A DNA stretch of 64,000 bases from Micromonospora matsumotoense (GCF_900091525.1 NZ_FMCU01000015.1:113921-177920), one strand, 5' to 3'. Numbered from the stretch's first letter, positions 51,430 to 60,835 are shown. Program-made: numbers and translations. The notes: generated by a model not told the origin, from the sequence alone.

Positions 51430-53055
51430 ATGCAGGAGCAGCCGCCGAGCGACCCGCCCCGCCGTCCCACCAGCGTCCCGGCGCGTCGCCGCTCGCCGGA
51501 GGCGACCTTCACTCCGCCGCCTGCCCCACCCCGGCAGCAGCAGCCCTCCGACGCTGACGCGCCGGCCCGGCCGAAGCCTGCCCGACCGGGCAAGGCGGCG
51601 CCGCCGGTGCTGTTCCAACCGCCCGCCGCCGAGTCGCCCGTACCACCTCCGGTGCCCGCCATCCGGCCGCGCGGCGCGGCCGACGACAGCCCGCCGGCAG
51701 GCGGGTCGACCAGTGCGAAGGACGAGCCTCCGGCGGCATCGGCGGAGGCCGGGACGGACGGCCCACCGGCACGCGACGCGACCCCCGGGACGCCAGCCGC
51801 GCGACGCACCACCCGCAGCCGGGCGGCGGGTGTGGCTGCCGGCAACACCTCTCCGACGGACGGCCAGGAGCCGCCCGACCGGCCCGCCAGCCCCGCCGGG
51901 CCCGCCAGCGCCCGCAGGGAAACGGACACCCGGTCGGAAGCGGACACCTTGGCGGAGCCCGACACCCGGACAGGGGCGGGCACCTCAGCGGAGACAGGCA
52001 CCCCGACGGCGACGGACATCTCGGCGCCGGCAGGACCGCCGGCACGGAAGCGGGCCCCCCGGAAGACGACACCAGCGGAGGAGACCGGCCGGCCCACCCC
52101 TCGGGCCACGCCCCGCAAGAGAGCAACCCCGTCGAAGAAGCCGACCCTGCCCGGCCCCACCCCCGAGGCAGCCGCCCCACCCACCGCCCCGCCCTCGGAA
52201 CCCACCCCGGCCCCGGCCCCGACCGCCAGTCAGAGCCCGTCCACCCCGCAGAGCCCGGCAACCAGGCGGCGACCAACCACCAGGCAGCGCCCACCTGCCG
52301 GATCGACCCTCGGCACCGCACCGATCAGCCCTGAGCCCACCCCCATCAGCGCACCCGTCAACGCGGCAGCGGAGAGCACGGTGGGGAGCACGGGCAGCAC
52401 GGCGGTGGGGCGTACCGGGGGACTGGAGCTGGCGGTGCTCCGGGTCCGACTGCTGGCCCACCCCGGGTTCGCACCCGAGCTGCTGGCCCTGGCTGCCGTC
52501 GAGGGGATCGGGCCGGGCGCCCGGGAGTGGGCGCGCGGCCTGCGGGAGGCGTACCCGGATGCCGGTCCGGACGGGCTGGCCCGGCTGGCCACCCGGCGGT
52601 TCGTGCGGTGGGCCGGGGTGGGTGGGGCCACGGCGGCGGTGGCCGGGCTGTTCGCGCCGGTGGCCGAGCTGGCGGCGGTGCTCTGGACGCAGTCGGCGCT
52701 GGTGCTGCACCTGGCGGCGGCGTACGGCCGGGACCCGGCCCACCCGGACCGGGCGGTGGAGCTGCTGGTGCTGACCCAGGTACACCCGGACGCGGACAGT
52801 GCGCGTAGCGCGTTGGACGCGGCGCGGGCGGCGGACGGGCCCGGGGACGGGCCGTGGCCGCGCGCGGCGGAGGCGGCCTGGCGGCTGGCGGCGCCGCTGG
52901 CCGCCCAGGCCGGCGGGTGGGCCGCGCTGCGGCTGGCGGCCCGGCTCCTGCCCGGGGCGGCGGTGGTGGCGGCGGCGTTGGGTGACGTGGCGGCGACCGA
53001 CCGGCTCGCCGTCCGGGCGATGGCCGCCTACCGGCCGGGCCGGGCCCTCGGGTAG
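51430..53055 (+). CDS. Pro/Ala-rich protein with C-terminal helical domain
   Basis: A 541-residue protein. About the first 330 residues are low-complexity (Pro, Ala, Thr, Arg, repeated short motifs), certainly disordered. The C-terminal 200 residues are a compact Ala/Leu-rich helical domain with GGATAAVAGLFAPVAELAAVLWTQ and AVELLVLTQVHPD, resembling EcsC-like or membrane-peripheral helical domains. The start at ATG 51430 is chosen as the first Met with normal following sequence. It is close to tRNA-Ser and belongs to the core chromosome. The function is unknown. Confidence 0.7.
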   Translation: MQEQPPSDPPRRPTSVPARRRSPEATFTPPPAPPRQQQPSDADAPARPKPARPGKAAPPVLFQPPAAESPVPPPVPAIRPRGAADDSPPAGGSTSAKDEPPAASAEAGTDGPPARDATPGTPAARRTTRSRAAGVAAGNTSPTDGQEPPDRPASPAGPASARRETDTRSEADTLAEPDTRTGAGTSAETGTPTATDISAPAGPPARKRAPRKTTPAEETGRPTPRATPRKRATPSKKPTLPGPTPEAAAPPTAPPSEPTPAPAPTASQSPSTPQSPATRRRPTTRQRPPAGSTLGTAPISPEPTPISAPVNAAAESTVGSTGSTAVGRTGGLELAVLRVRLLAHPGFAPELLALAAVEGIGPGAREWARGLREAYPDAGPDGLARLATRRFVRWAGVGGATAAVAGLFAPVAELAAVLWTQSALVLHLAAAYGRDPAHPDRAVELLVLTQVHPDADSARSALDAARAADGPGDGPWPRAAEAAWRLAAPLAAQAGGWAALRLAARLLPGAAVVAAALGDVAATDRLAVRAMAAYRPGRALG

Positions 53056-53181
53056 GGCCGGACCCCGCCGAACCCGCTCACCACCGGCGGCCACCGCAAC
53101 GACAGCAGCGGCCAGCGCAGAAACACCGACAGCGGGTCGGCGCGACGGCGGGGAAGGCAGCGCCGGCAGGGGCGGCGGCGG

Positions 53182-53955
53182 TCAGAGCCAGTCGAACCAG
53201 TCCTTGGGCAGCAACGAGTAGCCGACGAAGGCGACCACGTCGAGCAGGGTGTGCGCCACGATCAGCGGCATCACCCGCCGGGTGCGCAGATAGAACAGGC
53301 TGAACACGACGCCCATCACGGCGTTGCCGACGAACGCGCCGAAGCCCTGGTAGAGGTGGTAGGAGCCGCGCAGCAGCGCGCTGGTCGCGATGACCGCGCC
53401 AAGCCGCCACTGGAGCTGGCGCAGCCGGGTGACCAGGTAACCGACCACGATCACCTCCTCCAGCACGGCGTTCTGCACGGCGGCGAGGATCAACACCGGC
53501 ACCGCCCACCACAGCGGCGGCAGGCCGGCGGGGACCAGGGTGGCGTTGACGCCGAGTTGCGCCGCCGCCCAGAACAGGGCCAGGCCGGGCAGGCCGATCA
53601 GCGCGGCCAGGCCGACGCCCCGGGCCAGGTCGGACCCGGGCCGTCGCAGGTCCACGCCGAGGGTCCGCGCCGGGTCGCCGGGGTCCCGCGCCAGCAGGTG
53701 TACGGCGAGCAGCACCGGCAGCAGCGCGAAGACGATGCCGAGCAGTTGGTACGTCAGGTCGAGCCAGGGCCGGGCGGACTGCGAGGTGTTGAGCGAGGCG
53801 GTCTGCTTCGACAGCGGCCCGTCGGCGGTCAGCTTCGCGGTCAGCGACACCACGGCGTAGACGGCCGACTGCCCGAGTGACAGGCCGAGCACCAGCATGG
53901 TCTCGGTGCCGAGGACCCGCCGGGACGCCGGGCGGGTGTGCTGCTCAACGGTCAC
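53182..53955 (-). CDS. CPBP-family intramembrane metalloprotease
   Basis: A 257-residue polytopic protein with about seven membrane segments. The CPBP (Abi/Rce1-like) signature is complete: EEVIVVGYL (catalytic Glu pair), RGSYHLYQG (His) and VAHTLLDVV (His/Asp). GTG 53955 is taken as the start because the frame upstream overlaps the divergent gene's control region. Some family members process prenylated or bacteriocin-related peptides; most are uncharacterised. It diverges from the flavohaemoglobin gene with 144 bases between the starts. Confidence 0.88.
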   Translation of the reverse strand: MTVEQHTRPASRRVLGTETMLVLGLSLGQSAVYAVVSLTAKLTADGPLSKQTASLNTSQSARPWLDLTYQLLGIVFALLPVLLAVHLLARDPGDPARTLGVDLRRPGSDLARGVGLAALIGLPGLALFWAAAQLGVNATLVPAGLPPLWWAVPVLILAAVQNAVLEEVIVVGYLVTRLRQLQWRLGAVIATSALLRGSYHLYQGFGAFVGNAVMGVVFSLFYLRTRRVMPLIVAHTLLDVVAFVGYSLLPKDWFDWL

Positions 53956-54099
53956 CGCACCACTCTGCCCGACGGGGTGGACCGACGGCACCGGCCGGTG
54001 GGCCCAGATGAGCCGATCGCACATTCTGTGCGACCGGCGCACACGCTCCGTGGACATTCTATCGGGGCCCGATCCGCCGTCAGAGGAGGACCACCGCCC

Positions 54100-55218
54100 G
54101 TGGACAACTTCGCTCGGCTGCTGAAGGAGAGTTGGACCCTGGTCGAGGAGGACCGGGACCGGCTGAGCGGTCGCTTCTACGCCCGGCTGTTCCTGCTCGA
54201 TCCCGGGCTGCGCAAGCTCTTCCCGGTGGAGATGACCGGCCAGGGCGATCGGATCCTCGACGCCATCGTCACCGCCACCCAGGTGATGGACGACCCGGAG
54301 AGCTTCGACGAGTACCTGCGCTCGTTGGGTCGGGACCACCGCAAATACCACGTCGACGCCGCGCACTACGCGACGATGGGGGTGGCGCTGCTCGACGCGC
54401 TGCGCAGCACCGCCGGCACCGGCTGGAACCTGGAGTACGACCAGGCGTGGCGGGACGCGTACGCGGCGATCACGGCGACCATGCTGGCCGGCGCGGAGTC
54501 GGACGAGAACCCGCCGTACTGGCATGCGGAGGTGCTCACCCACGAGCGGTACGGCACCGACACCGCCGTGTTGACCGTCCGCGCCCTCCAGCATCCGCTG
54601 GTCTGGCAGGCCGGCCAGTACGTCAGCGTCGAGGTGCCCCGACACCTGCCCCAGGTGTGGCGGACGTATTCGGTGGCGAACGCCCCGAACGACGACAACG
54701 TGTTGGAGTTCCACGTCCGTACGCCGGCCGGCGCGGGCTGGGTCTCCGGTGCGCTGGTCCGCCGGACCAAGCCTGGTGACCTGCTCCGGGTGGCCGCGCC
54801 GATGGGTTCGATGACGGTGGACCGCGACTCCGGGCGGGACATCCTCTGCGTGGCCGGCGGGGTCGGCCTGGCCCCGGTGAAGGCGATGGTGGAGGAACTG
54901 GCCGGCTGGAACCGGGCCCGCTGGGTGCACGTCTTCTACGGTGCCCGGCACGCCGACGAGTTGTACGGCCTGGCCGGCCTGGAGGAGTTGGTCGCCGCGC
55001 ACCCCTGGCTGTCGGTGACCCCGTCGTGCAGTGACGACCCGGACTTCGACGGTGAGCGGGGGGACGTTCCCGACGTGGTCGCCCGCTACGGCCCGTGGAC
55101 GTCGCACGACTGTTACGTCTCCGGTTCCGCCCCGATGGTCCGGGCGACGTTGCGGGCGCTCGCCGAGGACGAGGTCCCGCCGCAGCACATCCGGTACGAC
55201 ACCTTCGGCAACCTGTAG
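54100..55218 (+). CDS. flavohaemoglobin (nitric oxide dioxygenase type)
   Basis: A 372-residue protein with an N-terminal globin domain (about 1-135: FYARLFLLDPGLRKLFP, then proximal His in AHYATMGVALLDAL), an FAD-binding domain (WRTYSVANAP near 190) and an NAD domain (VAGGVGLAPVKAM near 255; YVSGSAPMVRA near 345). Such proteins oxidise nitric oxide to nitrate using oxygen and NAD(P)H. GTG 54100 follows AGGAGGA by 9 bases. A strong terminator follows. Slightly shorter than E. coli Hmp, as usual in actinobacteria. Confidence 0.9.
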   Translation: MDNFARLLKESWTLVEEDRDRLSGRFYARLFLLDPGLRKLFPVEMTGQGDRILDAIVTATQVMDDPESFDEYLRSLGRDHRKYHVDAAHYATMGVALLDALRSTAGTGWNLEYDQAWRDAYAAITATMLAGAESDENPPYWHAEVLTHERYGTDTAVLTVRALQHPLVWQAGQYVSVEVPRHLPQVWRTYSVANAPNDDNVLEFHVRTPAGAGWVSGALVRRTKPGDLLRVAAPMGSMTVDRDSGRDILCVAGGVGLAPVKAMVEELAGWNRARWVHVFYGARHADELYGLAGLEELVAAHPWLSVTPSCSDDPDFDGERGDVPDVVARYGPWTSHDCYVSGSAPMVRATLRALAEDEVPPQHIRYDTFGNL

Positions 55219-55237
55219 AGCTTTACTCCCCCCGAAA

Positions 55238-55277
55238 CCGGGGCGCGTGCCCCCGCCCCCTGGGGCACGCGCCCCGG
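55238..55277 (+). terminator. 16-bp terminator hairpin after the flavohaemoglobin gene
   Basis: Perfect stem CCGGGGCGCGTGCCCC/GGGGCACGCGCCCCGG with an 8-base loop, 19 bases after the stop. The next gene converges on it, so it may work in both directions. Confidence 0.75.
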
Positions 55278-55332
55278 TCCCCTCTCCACAGCTCGGACCG
55301 GTGCGGGTCACCGGTCCGGGACGGGCGCGGGT

Positions 55333-56835
55333 TCAGGCGTTGCTGTCGCGGTACTCCTCGACGGGGACCAGCGGCACGCCGGGCGCCATCCGGTCGGTCC
55401 AGGCCCGACCGTCGAGGTGGTCGATCTCGTGGGCGACCAACCGGGCCATCCCGTACGCGAACGAGGTGATCATCCGGCTGCCGTCCCAGCGGGCGTGTTC
55501 CACGTCGACGCGCAGCGGGCGGGGCACCAGGCCACGGTGGTCGGCGGCGGCGAGGCAGCCCTCGTACTGCTCGACGGTTTCCGGGCTCTCGCTGACCAAC
55601 CGGGGGTTCACCAGCACGACCGGTGGGGCGGCCCGGTCGGCGGGGCGGATCACGGCGACGGCGGCGTCCAGGCCGAGCTGCGGGGCGGCGAGCCCCATGC
55701 CGGGGCTGAACGTGTGTACCTCGTCGGCCTGGGCCAACAGCTCGGTGAGCCGGCCGACCACCTCGCGGGCGGCGGTGGCTTCCCGGGGCAGGTCGAAGGG
55801 GCGGGCCGGGCGGCCGGGCGGGGTGGCGTCGGGGGGCAGCACGCCGAGGGCGCGCAGCCGGTCGGCGGCGCGGGGCGGCACCGGCGTCGTGGTCTCCGCG
55901 GGCTCCTGCCGGAACCGCCACTGGAGCCGGAAGCGGGTGTTGAGCGGCGGATCGTCGGTGGACCAGTCGAAGACCACCCGGTCCCCCCGGTCGTGTCGGC
56001 GTACCGGGGTGCGCAGCGGCCCCTCGTCGGCGGAGAGCGAGGTCTCCACCCCCCAGACCCGGGGGTCGAGGGCCGCCGGGAGGTCGAGCCGCACGGCCAG
56101 GTGCCGGGTGGGCAGGCGGACGGCCCGTTGGAACCAGGGGCCCCACTTGACCCGGCCGACCCGGTAGGCGTACTCGACCTCGGCGCGTTCGCCGGGGTGC
56201 AGCGGGAACGGCCCGTCGGCGTTCTCGAACAGCAGCCAGATCTCCTTGTACGCGTCCCGGTCGTGGCGGACCCGCCAGTGCATCGGTTCGCGCGCGCCGC
56301 CGTCGTGGTGGACGGCCCGGAAGCGCAGCTCGGCGAAGGTGAGGGGGTGTTCGCGGTGGTGCCGGTTGGAGCGGCCCGGGTCGTCGGGCCACCGGTCGAC
56401 GGCGACCCGGACGAGGTACCGGGTGACCGGTTCGGTGCCGGCGTTGTGCAGGCGTCGGCGGATCACGCACCGGTAGGTGCCGTCGACCAGGGTGAGGGTG
56501 GCGGTCTCCCGTTCGACGACGAGCCCGGTGCCCGGGGGGAGCCATCGTCCGGGGGATGCGGGTTCACGCTGGCCGGGGGCGGTACGGGCCTGGCGGAGCT
56601 GGTCGTACTCGCGGAAGCGTTGCCAGATGACGCCGCCGGCGTCGAGGACGGCTTCGGCGCGGCGGGCGAAGTCCTCGGTGGGCCGGTGTCGACGCCCCTC
56701 GACGTGACTCACGTACGACGGGTCGAACCCCATCATCGTGGCGAGCTGTTTCTTGGTCAGCCCTCGCCCCGTCCGGTGCCGGGCGAGTTCCGCCGCGAAC
56801 GAATCGGCGGCCCGCTCCAGGGAAGAGGTCGTCAT
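55333..56835 (-). CDS. XRE regulator fused to a peptide deformylase domain
   Basis: A 500-residue protein. Residues about 10-70 are an XRE helix-turn-helix (ELARHRTGRGLTKKQLATMM through SYVSHVEGRRHRP). The middle (about 120-310) is a strand-rich domain with paired Trp residues. The C-terminal 180 residues carry all three deformylase motifs: GMGLAAPQLG, EGCLA and VAHEIDHLDG (metal ligands Cys and two His). Peptide deformylases remove the formyl group from new proteins. Here the fusion to a DNA-binding domain suggests a specialised role, not housekeeping. The start is the ATG just before the XRE domain. Confidence 0.88.
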   Translation of the reverse strand: MTTSSLERAADSFAAELARHRTGRGLTKKQLATMMGFDPSYVSHVEGRRHRPTEDFARRAEAVLDAGGVIWQRFREYDQLRQARTAPGQREPASPGRWLPPGTGLVVERETATLTLVDGTYRCVIRRRLHNAGTEPVTRYLVRVAVDRWPDDPGRSNRHHREHPLTFAELRFRAVHHDGGAREPMHWRVRHDRDAYKEIWLLFENADGPFPLHPGERAEVEYAYRVGRVKWGPWFQRAVRLPTRHLAVRLDLPAALDPRVWGVETSLSADEGPLRTPVRRHDRGDRVVFDWSTDDPPLNTRFRLQWRFRQEPAETTTPVPPRAADRLRALGVLPPDATPPGRPARPFDLPREATAAREVVGRLTELLAQADEVHTFSPGMGLAAPQLGLDAAVAVIRPADRAAPPVVLVNPRLVSESPETVEQYEGCLAAADHRGLVPRPLRVDVEHARWDGSRMITSFAYGMARLVAHEIDHLDGRAWTDRMAPGVPLVPVEEYRDSNA

Positions 56836-57162
56836 CAGCTTCCTCACGCAGCACAGCCGGGACGACAATTCTTCACGTTTTCTCCGTCTCCCCGCACCGA
56901 ACTGGCACGTTGCCGACATATGCCTTGACATCACCCGCGGTTACCCTGCGTTCCGCCGGGCAGTAGCCGAACCGGGTGATCCGGGCCGACGGGACGCACA
57001 CCGTGATCCCGACCTCCCGATCCATCTCCGGAGAGACTTCCCTCCGGGCCCTAGGCATGGTTAGGCTAGCCTTAGCTTCACGGACGACCCCTCCGGCACC
57101 GGAGTGGCCGAGGAGGCCCCGTCAACCTGCGGTGGCCGAGCGGGAACGGGAGGGTGGTCGAG
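56836..57162. other. divergent promoter region with iron box
   Basis: A 327-base gap between the divergent XRE-deformylase and FhuF-like genes. It contains the iron box listed separately, the ribosome site GGGAGG (57149-57154), and no gene. Confidence 0.6.
57061..57079 (+). promoter_or_regulatory. DtxR/IdeR-type iron box
   Basis: TTAGGCTAGCCTTAGCTTC matches the consensus TWAGGTWAGSCTWACCTWA at 16 of 19 positions. It lies 84 bases before the FhuF-like start, a normal place for iron repression of siderophore-related genes in actinobacteria. Confidence 0.75.
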
Positions 57163-57954
57163 ATGACGGCGGTGATGCCGGGTCAGGATCTCGCCGGTCG
57201 ACTCGCCCCGGTGACCACCACCCTGCGCGCCATGTTCGGCACCGACGCGCTGCCCGGTCTCGCGCCCGGTCTGGTGGTGACGGACGAGGCCGGTTGGCAC
57301 CCCGCCACCACCCTGGTCGACGGCACCCGGATGCCCGAGTTCCTGCGCGCCGCCGCCCGCCGCTGGGGTGGCACCCCGCACGCCTGCACCGCGCTGGCCT
57401 GGAAGTCCTACAGCTACTGGACGGCGCTGCCGGTGGCGCTCGGCTGGGCTTCGGCCCGTCGGGTGCCGCTGCTCGATCCGGCCGACGTGCTGATCCACTT
57501 CGAGGACCACCGGCAGTTGCTCACCATGGGTCTGCGCCGTTCGACGACCGTCGCGGTGCTGCCCGGTGACCCGCTCGCCGTCACCGGACAGCCCGGGGTC
57601 CGGGTGGTCGCCGACGAGGCGGAGCTGCTCGGTGTCCTGCGGGCCACCCTGCTCGACGCCCACCTCGCCCCGATGATCGCCGCGATCCAGGCGGAGGTGC
57701 GGGTGGGTGCCCGTACCCTGCTCGGCTCGGTGGCCTCCGGCATCGCGCACGGCATCCTGCGGGCGGCGGACGTCCTGCCGGGCCCGTCGGCGTGCACCAT
57801 CGACACCCTGCTCGACACCCTCGGCATGGCGGACCTGGTCGAGCTGGTGCCCGGCCGGGGCGGCGAGCCGACCGTGCAGCGGCGCACCTGCTGCCTGGCG
57901 TTCACCCTGCCCAGCCCGAAGGTCTGCCAGGGCTGCTGCGTCCGCCCGGCCTGA
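57163..57954 (+). CDS. FhuF-like (2Fe-2S) siderophore-iron reductase
   Basis: A 263-residue protein. The C-terminus carries the FhuF-type cluster ligands, TCC then CQGCC (Cys-Cys-x10-Cys-x2-Cys), within RRTCCLAFTLPSPKVCQGCC. The N-terminal part is helical with a conserved WGGTPHACTALAWKSYSYWT region. FhuF proteins reduce ferric siderophores in the cytoplasm to free the iron. The iron box upstream fits this role. The ATG at 57163 has GGGAGG 8 bases before it. It probably stands alone; a convergent gene ends 15 bases downstream. Confidence 0.85.
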   Translation: MTAVMPGQDLAGRLAPVTTTLRAMFGTDALPGLAPGLVVTDEAGWHPATTLVDGTRMPEFLRAAARRWGGTPHACTALAWKSYSYWTALPVALGWASARRVPLLDPADVLIHFEDHRQLLTMGLRRSTTVAVLPGDPLAVTGQPGVRVVADEAELLGVLRATLLDAHLAPMIAAIQAEVRVGARTLLGSVASGIAHGILRAADVLPGPSACTIDTLLDTLGMADLVELVPGRGGEPTVQRRTCCLAFTLPSPKVCQGCCVRPA

Positions 57955-57969
57955 ACCGGCCCGGCCCGC

Positions 57970-59865
57970 TCAACCCGTGAGCGGCCGGACGTCCCAGCGC
58001 CAGACCCCACCGGTCCAGGTGGGGGTGATGCCGGTCAACGCGGTCATCGCCCGGCGCAGCGCGTCGGCCTGCGGGTGCGGGCCGAGGATCACCACACCGG
58101 CCCGCCAGTAGCGCAGGTCGGTCACGGCGGCCCGCCGGTCCGCGGCGGTGATCGGCGGGATGGTGCCGGTCCGCGCGATCCCACCGAAGAAGTTGCTGGT
58201 CCGCCGGTACGGCGCGGTGAACAGGGCGGCGTCCGGCTCGGGCGACCAGGGCCGGGTGTCGGGGGCCAGGAAGTAGCCCCGGGCCAGCGGCATCTCCAGC
58301 CGGGTCCGGGACGACCAGCGCAGCGGGTCGGCGTAGGTGTTGTCGGGCAGCGGCAGGGTCACCACGCTGCGGCCTTCAGTGACGTAGGGACGCCACCCGC
58401 CGGCGGTGACGAACTCCGGCACCGGGTCGAGGCGGGTCGCCGGCAACGGGGTCGGCAGCAGCGGCAGCAGGGCCATCAGCAGGACGGTCGCCGTGGCGAA
58501 GCGGATCTGTCGCCGGGCCGTCGGGTGCCGGTGGGCGAGGTCCCGGGCCCGCTGTGCGCCGAGGGCCAGCAGCACCCCGATGATCGGGGTGATCGCCAGC
58601 GACCAGCGGGTGGGTACCACCGAATGCAGCAGGGGCAACTTCTCCAGCAGCGCCCAGGGGGCGGGGACGCCGGTGTTGCGCCCGTTGAGCTGCACCTCCC
58701 GGCCCAGCGACAGGACGGCGAAGAGCAGCCCGAGCGCGGCCAGGCCGAGCACCAGGGCGTTGCGCCGCAGCCACCAGACCAGGGCGACCGTGAGGACGGC
58801 CAGCGGCCAGCCGAAGAAGGCGTTCTCCTCGGTGGGGTTGCGGGCCAGCGGATCGGCGGACCGGGCGTCGCCGGCCAGCGACTCCCGGGACCAACCGACG
58901 AACGCACCCAGGTCGGTGCGGTAGCCCCGGATCAACCGGGACAGCCCGTGGTAGGAACCCGGCCCGAAGAGCTGCACGTACAACGGGTAGGCGAGCAGCA
59001 CGGCGGACAGGAGCGCGGCCACGCCGAGCCCGGCGAGGAACGGCCGGGCCGCCGTGCGCAGGTGCGGTCGGCCGATGACCATGGCGCCGATCACCACGGC
59101 CAGGGCGATCGCGGTCATCAGCAGGATCTCCAGGTTGAGAAAGGCCTGCCAGACGATCAGCAGGCCGAGCAGGAGTCCGTTGCGCAGCCACCGGCCCGGC
59201 CCGGCCAGCCGCAGGGTGCGCCAGATGATGAGCGGCACGACGAACTGGGAGACGATGTTCGGGTGGGCGTTGGCGTGCGACACCATCGCCGGGGCGTACG
59301 CGCAGAAGGCCGCGCCGAGCCAGGCCGGCCCCCGGGACCGGGTGACCACCCGGGACAGGAAGAAATACCAGGCGACGCCGGTGGCCGCCATTCCCAGGGT
59401 GAGGAACAGAAGAAATGACCAGTGCGGCCCGAAGAGCAGAGTGACCGGGGTCATCGGTATCGAGATGGATAATACTGAGGTATTCGCCATCAGATTCACG
59501 CCGTCGGGCACGTTCATCCGGTCCGAACCGAACGGATAACTCCATTCCGTGACCACCCGAGCGCCATGCGCCATCATCCATTCGAACTGCGCCTGGTCCG
59601 ATCGGTTGTCCCGTACCCCGGCCCCCGGATCGCGCCAGAACCGGGCGGTCACCCACAGGGCCAGCAGGAGATAGCTGACCACGGCGAGCGCGTCCCACCG
59701 CCACCCCGCCGCCGGACCGGCCGGTGCCGGTCGAGGTGGGCCGGGCCGCCGGCCCGGCGGGAACACCCGTCGCCACCTCCGCCGGACGACACGCCGAGCC
59801 GACGCAGACTCGGCGTCCCCGACGCCGGATCGGCCGGCCAGGGGCTCCGATTCGGGAGTAGTCAT
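57970..59865 (-). CDS. GT-C-type membrane glycosyltransferase, putative
   Basis: A 631-residue protein with a basic cytoplasmic N-terminus and about eleven membrane segments spanning 60-480, followed by a soluble C-terminal domain. After the first membrane segment an outside loop carries DNRSDQAQFEWMMAHG; acidic residues in this position are the catalytic feature of GT-C enzymes that use lipid-linked sugars. The substrate is unknown; cell-envelope glycan or protein mannosylation are usual roles. It is divergent from the methyltransferase gene at 60074 with about 208 bases between. Confidence 0.75.
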   Translation of the reverse strand: MTTPESEPLAGRSGVGDAESASARRVVRRRWRRVFPPGRRPGPPRPAPAGPAAGWRWDALAVVSYLLLALWVTARFWRDPGAGVRDNRSDQAQFEWMMAHGARVVTEWSYPFGSDRMNVPDGVNLMANTSVLSISIPMTPVTLLFGPHWSFLLFLTLGMAATGVAWYFFLSRVVTRSRGPAWLGAAFCAYAPAMVSHANAHPNIVSQFVVPLIIWRTLRLAGPGRWLRNGLLLGLLIVWQAFLNLEILLMTAIALAVVIGAMVIGRPHLRTAARPFLAGLGVAALLSAVLLAYPLYVQLFGPGSYHGLSRLIRGYRTDLGAFVGWSRESLAGDARSADPLARNPTEENAFFGWPLAVLTVALVWWLRRNALVLGLAALGLLFAVLSLGREVQLNGRNTGVPAPWALLEKLPLLHSVVPTRWSLAITPIIGVLLALGAQRARDLAHRHPTARRQIRFATATVLLMALLPLLPTPLPATRLDPVPEFVTAGGWRPYVTEGRSVVTLPLPDNTYADPLRWSSRTRLEMPLARGYFLAPDTRPWSPEPDAALFTAPYRRTSNFFGGIARTGTIPPITAADRRAAVTDLRYWRAGVVILGPHPQADALRRAMTALTGITPTWTGGVWRWDVRPLTG

Positions 59866-60073
59866 AACAATTCACAGCGTAGTTGGCCTATGGCGGGCAC
59901 GTGACATGTTTCGGGTACTGCCGTACTATGTGCCGGGTTCGCCGACCGCCGATCACGTGCCCTCCCCCGACCGCATTCCGGCCTTCCCAGTGCCCCGTTT
60001 CCTCCGCCCCTCCTGCGGATGATTCACTCTGTCGGTCCAGGCGCGGGTCAGTCATATCGTGAGGAATCGACGC

Positions 60074-60784
60074 ATGGCAGAAATCACTGGGGATCAGCGC
60101 GTCCAGTCAGAGGTCCTGGAGGGCCTGGCCACCGCGGTCAACCACCGCCGGTGGTTCGTCGAACTGGCGGTGCCCCACCTCGGTGACGACCCGATCGAGA
60201 TCGGCAGTGGCCTGGGCGACTACGCCCTGGAGTGGGCGCGGCACGTCCCCCGCTTCACCGCCACCGAGGCCGACCCGGACCGGCTGATCCTGCTCAAGGA
60301 GCGACTGGTCGACGAGCCGACCATCGAGGTACGCGAGATGCTGCTGCCGCACCCGGGCGGCGGCGACTACAGCGCGGCCGTCTCGTACAACGTGCTGGAG
60401 CACATCGAGGACCACGTGGGCGCGCTGCGCAGCATGAAGGACCTGGTCCGGCCCGGCGGTGCGGTGATCATCATCGTGCCGGCGTTCCAGTTCGCGATGG
60501 GCCCCGCCGACATCGCCACCGGCCACGTGCGCCGCTACACCAAGAAGACCCTCGGCGACGCGATGACCTCGGCCGGGCTGCGGGTCGAGACGATGCACTA
60601 CGCCAACGCCCTCGGCCTGATCGGCTACTTCATGGCCACCAAGGTCTTCCGGCTGATGCCGAAGGAGGGCCCGATGGTCAAGGTGTACGACACCCTCGTC
60701 CTGCCCGCCACCAAGGCCGCCGAGCAGCTCGTCCGGCCCCCGTTCGGCCAGTCCGTCTTCGCCGTCGCCCGGGTGCCCGGCTGA
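60074..60784 (+). CDS. class I SAM-dependent methyltransferase
   Basis: A 236-residue enzyme. Motif I is PIEIGSGLGDYALE (about 42-55), an acidic residue follows in FTATEADPDR, motif for catalysis-adjacent strand VSYNVLEHIED, then LVRPGGAVIIIVPAFQFAMG. The C-terminal part adds MATKVFRLMPKEG. The start is ATG 60074 with GAGGA 8 bases upstream. The acceptor is unknown; proximity to a membrane glycosyltransferase may mean a cell-surface lipid or sugar. A bidirectional hairpin follows the stop. Confidence 0.87.
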   Translation: MAEITGDQRVQSEVLEGLATAVNHRRWFVELAVPHLGDDPIEIGSGLGDYALEWARHVPRFTATEADPDRLILLKERLVDEPTIEVREMLLPHPGGGDYSAAVSYNVLEHIEDHVGALRSMKDLVRPGGAVIIIVPAFQFAMGPADIATGHVRRYTKKTLGDAMTSAGLRVETMHYANALGLIGYFMATKVFRLMPKEGPMVKVYDTLVLPATKAAEQLVRPPFGQSVFAVARVPG

Positions 60785-60796
60785 CCGTGCCGCGCG

Positions 60797-60828
60797 CCCG
60801 CCGATCCCGCGCGGGCGGGATCGGCGGG
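60797..60828. terminator. bidirectional terminator hairpin
   Basis: A perfect 14-bp stem CCCGCCGATCCCGC/GCGGGATCGGCGGG with a 4-base loop sits between two convergent genes, 12 bases after one stop and 8 before the other. Confidence 0.75.
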
Positions 60829-60835
60829 GCACCGC

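Noticed and set aside
53956..55311. Extension of the CPBP gene to a 709-residue protein
   Set aside because: The added part is antisense to the flavohaemoglobin gene and has random composition; the protease is complete from the GTG at 53955.
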